Assembly (NCBI GenBank): GCA_003561325.1
Contig: PWWY01000217.1
Coordinates: forward strand, 1 to 11,990
Direction: 5' to 3'
Length of the DNA: 11,990 nucleotides
From: Syntrophomonadaceae bacterium
Lineage (GTDB): Bacteria; Bacillota; Dethiobacteria; DTU022; UBA8154
The notes under the pieces were generated by a model. The model saw only the letters and a list, made by a program, of their open reading frames with translations. It had not been told where the DNA came from and searched no databases. How positions within the stretch are numbered: position 1 is the first letter of the stretch; each line of letters starts with the position of its first letter. The position numbers and the translations under genes were made by a program. Below, one piece after another: positions 8,027 through 11,990 of the stretch.

Positions 8027-8040
8027 CAAACAAGCGTTCT
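8027..8040. promoter_or_regulatory. LexA/DinR SOS box upstream of recA
   Basis: CAAACAAGCGTTCT matches 12 of 14 positions of the Gram-positive DinR box CGAACRNRYGTTYC, including the complete right half GTTC and the AAC of the left half. It lies 39 bases before the recA start. This supports SOS control of recA by LexA; the lexA gene is not in the window. Confidence 0.75.
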
Positions 8041-8079
8041 ATAAGGCCGGGTCACACTGGAAAAGGAGGCGTTTGAGCG

Positions 8080-9147
8080 GTGATGGAAAAGAAAAAAGCG
8101 TTAGATATTGCCTTGCTCCAGATCGAAAAGCAGTTCGGTAAAGGGTCAATCATGAAACTGGGATCAGACTCCAAAGCAAGTATAGCCGTAATTTCCACGG
8201 GCGCACTGCCCCTGGATCTTGCGCTGGGCGTCGGGGGGCTCCCCCGGGGCCGGGTCATTGAAATATTTGGCCCGGAATCCTCGGGGAAAACAACCGTGGC
8301 GCTGCATGCCATCGCAGAGGCCCAGAAAAACGGGGGCTATGCTGCCTTTATTGACGCGGAGCATGCCCTGGATCCTGCTTATGCCAAAAACCTGGGCGTG
8401 AACGTGGAGGAACTGCTGGTCTCCCAGCCGGATACGGGAGAGCAGGCCCTGGAAATCGCGGAAGCGCTGGTGAGAAGCGGGGCCATCGATATCCTGGTCA
8501 TTGATTCCGTAGCGGCGCTGGTTCCCAGGGCAGAAATCGAGGGAGAAATGGGTGATGCCCACGTGGGACTGCAGGCACGCCTCATGTCCCAGGCCCTGAG
8601 AAAACTGTCCGGGGCCATCAGCAAGTCCCACACCTCGGCTATCTTTATCAATCAGATCCGGGAAAAAGTGGGTATTATGTTTGGAAACCCGGAAACGACC
8701 CCGGGCGGGCGGGCCTTGAAGTTTTACGCCTCGGTGCGCCTGGATATTCGCCGCATGGAAACCCTCAAACAGGGGAACGAGATTGTCGGCAACCGCACCC
8801 GGGCCAAGGTGGTCAAAAACAAGGTGGCGCCGCCCTTCAAGCAGGCGGACTTCGATATTATCTACGGCCAGGGGATTTCCAACGAGGGGTGCATCTTGGA
8901 TATGGCCCTGGAACTGGACCTGGTGAAGAAAAGCGGTGCCTGGTATTCCTATGGCGAAGAACGGCTGGGCCAGGGCCGGGAAAATGTGCGGGAATATTTT
9001 AAAGAAAATCCCGGCGTCCGCAACAAGATCGAAGCGCAGATCCGCGCACACTTTAACCTGCCGGGGATCCCGGGCCACGGCCAGGCCCCGGAAGGATTGG
9101 ACCCGGAAGCAGAACAGGGAAAAGCCAGGCCCGTGGAGGCCGAGTAG
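8080..9147 (+). CDS. recA: Recombinase RecA
   Basis: A 355-residue RecA, the ATP-dependent strand-exchange protein of homologous recombination and the co-protease that triggers LexA cleavage. Walker A is GPESSGKT (64-71), the catalytic glutamate is E94 in DAEHALDP, and Walker B is ILVIDSVAAL (138-147). The DNA-binding loop 2 (about 196-210) contains GNPETTPGG, and a glutamine sits at 192 in FINQIREK. The C-terminal tail is Glu/Asp-rich, as usual. GTG 8080 is preferred to the adjoining ATG 8083 because AAGGAGG (8063-8069) lies 10 bases before it. It has its own promoter region and SOS box. recX, often next to recA, is not here. Nothing is truncated or inserted; there is no intein. Confidence 0.98.
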   Translation: MMEKKKALDIALLQIEKQFGKGSIMKLGSDSKASIAVISTGALPLDLALGVGGLPRGRVIEIFGPESSGKTTVALHAIAEAQKNGGYAAFIDAEHALDPAYAKNLGVNVEELLVSQPDTGEQALEIAEALVRSGAIDILVIDSVAALVPRAEIEGEMGDAHVGLQARLMSQALRKLSGAISKSHTSAIFINQIREKVGIMFGNPETTPGGRALKFYASVRLDIRRMETLKQGNEIVGNRTRAKVVKNKVAPPFKQADFDIIYGQGISNEGCILDMALELDLVKKSGAWYSYGEERLGQGRENVREYFKENPGVRNKIEAQIRAHFNLPGIPGHGQAPEGLDPEAEQGKARPVEAE

Positions 9148-9156
9148 GGCCTGGTT

Positions 9157-9213
9157 AATCGTTTTTTACCCGACCCTGCCGGGACTTCGTCCCCCTGGGC
9201 GGGGGCAACGATT
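9157..9213 (+). terminator. Candidate structured 3' end of recA
   Basis: Inverted repeats AATCGTT (9157-9163) and AACGATT (9207-9213) enclose a GC-rich region with an inner hairpin GGGAC-TTC-GTCCC (9181-9193). It follows the recA stop by 10 bases. No good T run follows, so it is not a textbook intrinsic terminator; it may protect the 3' end or stop transcription weakly. Confidence 0.4.
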
Positions 9214-9219
9214 TATTGC

Positions 9220-9248
9220 TTGACATCTGGATCGTTAATGGTTACAAT
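9220..9248 (+). promoter_or_regulatory. Strong sigma-A promoter for the rny leader
   Basis: TTGACA (9220-9225), 17 bases, TACAAT (9243-9248): a perfect -35 and five of six -10 positions at ideal spacing. This is the best promoter in the window. Transcription should start near 9255, about 245 bases before the rny start codon. Confidence 0.88.
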
Positions 9249-9254
9249 TATCTT

Positions 9255-9441
9255 GGGAAAAGTAAGAATTCGTAAAAGGTGAGACCTCCCGTTTAAAATA
9301 GATTTGACCCGTGAAATAAGTTTTTATACAGGCCAGAGGTACATTTTTCGGCTTTTATAATAAATTGAAAATGTTATCCCCTGTTTGCGGGGATCTTTAT
9401 GGGCATTTCTATTTTAAGCTGTGTTCTCACAGCTTATTTTT
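9255..9441 (+). ncRNA. Candidate structured leader/attenuator or small RNA before rny
   Basis: The transcript from the 9220-9248 promoter can form a closed three-way junction. A 12-bp closing helix pairs 9291-9302 with 9408-9419 (one G-U). It encloses hairpin 2 (9324-9334 with 9350-9360; one mismatch, one G-U) and hairpin 3 (ATCCCC 9376-9381 with GGGGAT 9389-9394). The closing helix and the terminator at 9416-9435 both need bases 9416-9419, so they exclude each other, as in attenuators and riboswitches. Read as a unit ending at the terminator it would also be a small RNA of about 187 bases. I recognise no known riboswitch core. The folding was done by eye, and the AU-rich closing helix could be chance. 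Confidence 0.45.
9416..9441 (+). terminator. Intrinsic terminator upstream of rny
   Basis: AAGCTGTG (9416-9423), loop TTCT, CACAGCTT (9428-9435): an 8-bp perfect stem, followed by A and five Ts (9437-9441). It lies between the strong promoter at 9220-9248 and the rny start at 9499, so transcripts must pass it to express rny unless another promoter lies downstream, and I see none. Confidence 0.75.
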
Positions 9442-9478
9442 GTTCAATTTTCAGTACCCAATAGAAGGGAACTACATC

Positions 9479-9488
9479 AAGGAGGTGA
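9479..9488 (+). promoter_or_regulatory. Strong ribosome binding site of rny
   Basis: AAGGAGGTGA is an exact match to the 16S anti-Shine-Dalgarno complement. It is 10 bases from TTG 9499, which fixes that start. The in-frame GTG at 9421 lies inside the terminator and has no such site. Confidence 0.85.
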
Positions 9489-9498
9489 AGTTGTAAGA

Positions 9499-11037
9499 TT
9501 GGAAGCAATAACTGTCATTTCGGGAATTATTGGTATACTCATTGGTTTAGGCGCCGGATATTTCATTCGTAAATATCTTGCTGAGGCAAAAATTGCATCA
9601 GCCGAAGAAGCGGCGAAAAAAGTGCTGCAGGAGGCCGAGGAGAAGGCAAAGTCCTTAAAAAAAGAAACGATCATTGAAGCCAAAGACGAAGTACATCGTT
9701 TGCGGAACGAGCTGGAAAGGGAAACCAAGGAAAGGCGTTCAGAGCTGCAGCGCCTGGATCGGCGCATTCAGCAGAAAGAAGAATCCGTTGACAAAAAAAC
9801 GGCCTACCTGGAAAAGAAAGAAGAAGAGCTGAAAGCGCGCGATGAAGAAACCAGCCGGATCCAGAAAACACTGCACGATAACCTCAAGGACCAGCTGGCT
9901 GAGCTGGAGCGGATCTCTGGCCTGACCACGGAAGAGGCCAAGGACATCATCTTGAAGCGGGTCGAGGAAGAGATCCAGCACGAAATTGCGCAGATGATCA
10001 AAGACGTGGAGCAGCGAGCCAAGGAAGAAGGGGAGAGGAAAGCCCGGGATATCATCACCCAGGCCATCCAGAGATGTGCCGCTGATCACGTGTCGGAGTC
10101 TACCGTGTCCGTGGTGAACCTCCCCAACGACGAGATGAAAGGGCGGATCATCGGACGGGAAGGTCGGAACATCCGCACGCTGGAAACGCTGACCGGGATC
10201 GACCTGATCATTGATGACACGCCTGAAGCTGTGATCTTGTCGGGGTTTGATCCTATCAGGAGAGAAATCGCCAGGATTTCCCTGGAAAAGCTCATCGTGG
10301 ATGGACGCATACACCCTGCGCGCATCGAAGAAATGGTCGAGAAGGCCCGGCAGGAAGTCGAAGTGCAGATTCGCGAAGAAGGGGAGCAGGCGGCATTTGA
10401 AGTGGGCGTCCACGGGCTTCACCCCGAGCTGATCCGCATGCTGGGCAGGCTGAAATTCCGCACCAGCTACGGGCAAAATGTGTTAAAGCACTCCGTGGAA
10501 GTTGCGCACCTGGCCGGGATCATGGCTTCCGAGCTGGGCCTCGATGTGAAGATGGCCAAACGCTCCGGTTTGCTCCACGATATCGGGAAAGCGCTGGACC
10601 AGGAAACGGAAGGGCCTCACGTGTTTAACGGGGCCGAGCTGGCGAAAAAGTATCGGGAAACGCCCCAGGTCACCAATGCCGTTGCCGCCCATCACGGGGA
10701 TGTTGAGCCCCAGACCATGGAAGCGGTCTTAATCCAGGCCTCGGATGCCATCTCCGCGGCCAGGCCGGGCGCCAGGCGAGAAACCCTGGAAGCATACATC
10801 AAGAGGCTGGAGAAACTGGAAGATATCGCCGATTCCTTCGACGGCGTGGATAAAGCCTTTGCCATCCAGGCCGGGAGAGAAATCCGCATTATGGTGAAGC
10901 CGGATAAGATTGACGACATTACCGCGAACCGGGTGGCACGGGATATTGTGAAAAAAATCGAAAACGAACTGGAATATCCGGGCCAAATCAAGGTGACCGT
11001 GATTCGAGAAACCCGGGCCGTGGAATACGCCAAGTAA
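9499..11037 (+). CDS. rny: Ribonuclease Y (membrane-anchored endoribonuclease)
   Basis: A 512-residue RNase Y, the main endonuclease starting mRNA decay in many Firmicutes. An N-terminal membrane anchor (about 3-23, GIIGILIGLGAGYFI) is followed by a long Glu/Lys/Arg-rich coiled coil (about 30-190). A KH RNA-binding domain follows (about 203-265) with GRIIGREGRNIR at 215-226, then the HD catalytic domain with H331, H360-D361 in LLHDIGKA, H398-H399 and D416 in QASDAISAARPGARRE. The start is TTG 9499 behind a perfect SD; length and N-terminus then match the family. It is preceded by its own promoter and a terminator-bearing leader and followed by a very strong terminator, so it appears to be monocistronic. 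No residue is missing. Confidence 0.97.
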   Translation: MEAITVISGIIGILIGLGAGYFIRKYLAEAKIASAEEAAKKVLQEAEEKAKSLKKETIIEAKDEVHRLRNELERETKERRSELQRLDRRIQQKEESVDKKTAYLEKKEEELKARDEETSRIQKTLHDNLKDQLAELERISGLTTEEAKDIILKRVEEEIQHEIAQMIKDVEQRAKEEGERKARDIITQAIQRCAADHVSESTVSVVNLPNDEMKGRIIGREGRNIRTLETLTGIDLIIDDTPEAVILSGFDPIRREIARISLEKLIVDGRIHPARIEEMVEKARQEVEVQIREEGEQAAFEVGVHGLHPELIRMLGRLKFRTSYGQNVLKHSVEVAHLAGIMASELGLDVKMAKRSGLLHDIGKALDQETEGPHVFNGAELAKKYRETPQVTNAVAAHHGDVEPQTMEAVLIQASDAISAARPGARRETLEAYIKRLEKLEDIADSFDGVDKAFAIQAGREIRIMVKPDKIDDITANRVARDIVKKIENELEYPGQIKVTVIRETRAVEYAK

Positions 11038-11088
11038 GAAAGAGCACCAACTTGCAGCAGAAAACCAACGAATCGCGTTCTCCACAAG

Positions 11089-11145
11089 CACGTATCCCCA
11101 ACAAAAAATAGCGCCGGGGGCGCTATTTTTTGTTGGGGATACGTG
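11089..11145. terminator. Giant palindromic bidirectional terminator after rny
   Basis: Arms 11089-11115 and 11119-11145 are perfect 27-base reverse complements around a GGG loop. The core AGCGCC/GGCGCT is followed by A and six Ts on the + strand and preceded by six As plus T, so it would terminate in both directions. The outer 14 bp (CACGTATCCCCAAC and its complement) are more than a terminator needs. Confidence 0.93.
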
Positions 11146-11190
11146 TGTAAAACTTTTAATTTACGCGAATATAAAAATTATTGAAATAAA

Positions 11191-11219
11191 GAAGGATCTC
11201 TTTTTTCCTTGCAGAATAT
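11191..11219 (+). promoter_or_regulatory. Sigma-H promoter of spoVS
   Basis: GAAGGATCT (11191-11199) and GCAGAATAT (11211-11219), 11 bases apart, fit the sigma-H consensus RnAGGAwWW and RnnGAATWW; only one degenerate -35 position departs. spoVS of Bacillus is known to depend on sigma-H, which supports the call. The predicted transcript starts near 11226. Confidence 0.8.
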
Positions 11220-11243
11220 TAGTATATTAAAATAAAATACAGC

Positions 11244-11273
11244 ACAGCGGATTCCTCAACAGCGGATTCCCCA
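11244..11273. repeat. 15-bp tandem repeat in the spoVS leader
   Basis: ACAGCGGATTCCTCA (11244-11258) is followed directly by ACAGCGGATTCCCCA (11259-11273), differing at one base. It lies in the 5' untranslated region just before the Shine-Dalgarno AAGGGAGG (11273-11280). It may be a slippage duplication. Confidence 0.85.
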
Positions 11274-11292
11274 AGGGAGGTACTAATGATCC

Positions 11293-11553
11293 ATGGAAGT
11301 ATTAAAAGTTTCAGCAAAATCCAATCCCATTTCTGTCGCCGGTGCGCTGGCTGGAGTCTTACGAGAGCGAGGGGGGGCTGAAATCCAGGCAATTGGGGCC
11401 GGAGCCCTGAACCAGGCAGTCAAGGCTGTAGCCATCGCCAGGGGTTTTGTGGCCCCCAGTGGTATGGATTTAATTTGTATTCCCGCATTCACGGACATCC
11501 AAATTGATGGGGAGGAAAGAACCGCGATCAAGCTCATCGTTGAGCCGCGCTGA
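11293..11553 (+). CDS. spoVS: Stage V sporulation protein S
   Basis: An 86-residue SpoVS, a small Alba-like nucleic-acid-binding fold protein needed for late sporulation stages and spore coat assembly in Bacillus; its molecular partner is not established. The opening MEVLKVSAKSNPISVAGALA, the centre AIGAGALNQAVKAVAIARGF and the ending GEERTAIKLIVEPR are near-invariant in the family, and the length is exact. ATG 11293 follows AAGGGAGG at 12 bases; a nearby ATG at 11286 is out of frame. It has its own sigma-H promoter and lies isolated between two terminator regions. Together with SpoIIIE-type FtsK it indicates a spore former, although SpoVS also occurs in some non-sporulating lineages such as Thermus. 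Confidence 0.97.
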   Translation: MEVLKVSAKSNPISVAGALAGVLRERGGAEIQAIGAGALNQAVKAVAIARGFVAPSGMDLICIPAFTDIQIDGEERTAIKLIVEPR

Positions 11554-11606
11554 TAGAACCCTTGCATTAATGTGTTTTTCGAGTCATAGACAATCCCCTG
11601 TATTCC

Positions 11607-11650
11607 CCGCGGACGGTCGCGGCATACATACTTGCAGAGACCGTCCGCGG
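11607..11650 (+). other. 12-bp perfect hairpin downstream of spoVS
   Basis: CCGCGGACGGTC (11607-11618) and GACCGTCCGCGG (11639-11650) are perfect complements around a 20-base loop. No T run follows directly; a terminator comes 18 bases later. It would sit in the 3' untranslated region of spoVS, where it could protect the RNA or form part of a separate small RNA. No function can be assigned. Confidence 0.7.
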
Positions 11651-11667
11651 CTTGCGACTGATCCAGG

Positions 11668-11694
11668 CACCTTGTTCTAAGGTGTGTTTTTTTT
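11668..11694 (+). terminator. Intrinsic terminator of the spoVS transcript
   Basis: CACCTT (11668-11673), loop GTTCT, AAGGTG (11679-11684), then TG and eight Ts (11687-11694). The stem is short but the T tract is strong. It is 115 bases after the spoVS stop. Confidence 0.75.
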
Positions 11695-11727
11695 CTGACG
11701 ACAATTTTAGCCAACTCACACTGCTTG

Positions 11728-11908
11728 TTCCCTGCCCTACCCTCAGCGAACATCGGATTTGCCCCCTTGAGAAGGAGCGCAGGGTTTCAGCAAAGCCGCC
11801 TCAAACTGTTTGAGCGAACGTAGCGAGGGAGTTTTTGAGGCGGCCTGAAACCCCGAGCACCGAAACGATATTTGTCGCAAATCCAGTGAGTCGAGGGCCA
11901 GCAGGGAA
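11728..11908. repeat. 181-bp nested inverted-repeat (MITE-like) element
   Basis: Outer arms: 11728-11762 (TTCCCTGC ... CCCTC ... GGATTTGC) and 11877-11908 are imperfect reverse complements sharing 8, 5 and 8 base blocks. Inner stem: GGGTTTCAG (11782-11790) pairs with CTGAAACCC (11845-11853), and GCCGCCTCAAA (11795-11805) with TTTGAGGCGGC (11834-11844), 20 bp in all with a CAAA bulge. The 28-base apex holds TTTGAGCGAACGTAGCGAG. The outer arm recurs upstream of rimO, so this is a dispersed repeat. There is no open frame, and I could not identify target-site duplications. It may be a non-autonomous mobile element, or a structured RNA gene, since a terminator follows at 11921. Confidence 0.6.
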
Positions 11909-11920
11909 AAAGAGATCATT

Positions 11921-11950
11921 CCTGGGCAAGCTTAAGCACCAGGTTTTTTT
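11921..11950 (+). terminator. Candidate intrinsic terminator after the inverted-repeat element
   Basis: CCTGGGC (11921-11927) pairs with GC and CCAGG (11936-11943) with one bulged A and an 8-base loop, followed by seven Ts (11944-11950). spoVS already has a terminator upstream, so this one may end a transcript covering the element at 11728-11908. Confidence 0.5.
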
Positions 11951-11990
11951 GTGTTTGTTCATTCGCCCCGGAAAAAGATCTATTTGAAAA

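Noticed and set aside
9304..9330. Second promoter TTGACC/TATACA inside the rny leader
   Set aside because: The spacing is only 15 bases and the -10 bases are part of a plausible hairpin; the 9220-9248 promoter is much better. The TATAAT at 9356-9361 has no -35.
9371..9496. 41-codon frame from ATG 9371 whose TAA lies 2 bases before the rny start
   Set aside because: It has no Shine-Dalgarno before the ATG, and it runs through the terminator hairpin and the rny ribosome binding site. A leader peptide is possible, but nothing supports translation.
11283..11753. 156-codon open frame on the - strand over spoVS
   Set aside because: It is antisense to the perfectly conserved SpoVS, has low-complexity content there, and matches no family I recognise; it is a shadow frame.
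11554..11990. Mobile element with transposase, CRISPR array or attC site downstream of spoVS
   Set aside because: There is no protein frame of transposase type, no regularly spaced direct repeats, and the attC core sites are not present.

Overview
The window reads as a chromosomal housekeeping segment from a spore-forming Firmicute of the class Clostridia (Peptococcaceae/Moorella-like gene order). That placement is an inference, resting on RNase J and RNase Y together, an FtsK/SpoIIIE motor followed by a RodZ-like protein, SpoVS, strong AAGGAGG-type ribosome binding sites, frequent TTG starts and a DinR-type LexA box before recA. No species can be named from the sequence. All eight convincing protein genes before spoVS, and spoVS itself, lie on the + strand. 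There are no rRNA, tRNA or CRISPR features and no transposase gene.

Layout: a sigma-A-like promoter next to an 18-bp tandem repeat drives rnjA (135-1820). A 226-bp gap follows with no convincing gene. Next come ftsK/spoIIIE (2047-4434), a rodZ-like membrane HTH gene (4504-5346), rimO (5469-6809), pgsA (6806-7393, 4-bp overlap with rimO), thpR (7430-7975), recA (8080-9147, with an SOS box upstream), rny (9499-11037) and spoVS (11293-11553, with a sigma-H promoter). The run from ftsK to thpR is tightly packed. recA, rny and spoVS each have their own recognisable control region.

The genes cover RNA decay (RNase J, the membrane-anchored RNase Y, and an RNA 2',3'-cyclic phosphodiesterase/ligase-like protein), ribosome modification (RimO), chromosome segregation and repair (FtsK/SpoIIIE, RecA), membrane and cell-shape functions (PgsA, RodZ-like) and sporulation (SpoVS). 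The two main RNA-decay nucleases of Firmicutes bracket the block.

The least ordinary DNA is non-coding. (1) The 351-bp recA-rny gap holds an excellent promoter, then an RNA that can fold into a closed three-way junction. Its 12-bp closing helix shares four bases with an intrinsic terminator placed before rny, so it could be an attenuator, a riboswitch-like leader or a small RNA. (2) A 57-bp palindrome (27-bp perfect arms, 3-base loop) ends rny. (3) The 437 bp after spoVS contain a 12-bp hairpin, a terminator, a 181-bp element with nested inverted repeats and a second terminator. One arm of that element is found again just upstream of rimO. These structures were found by eye; no folding or database search was run.
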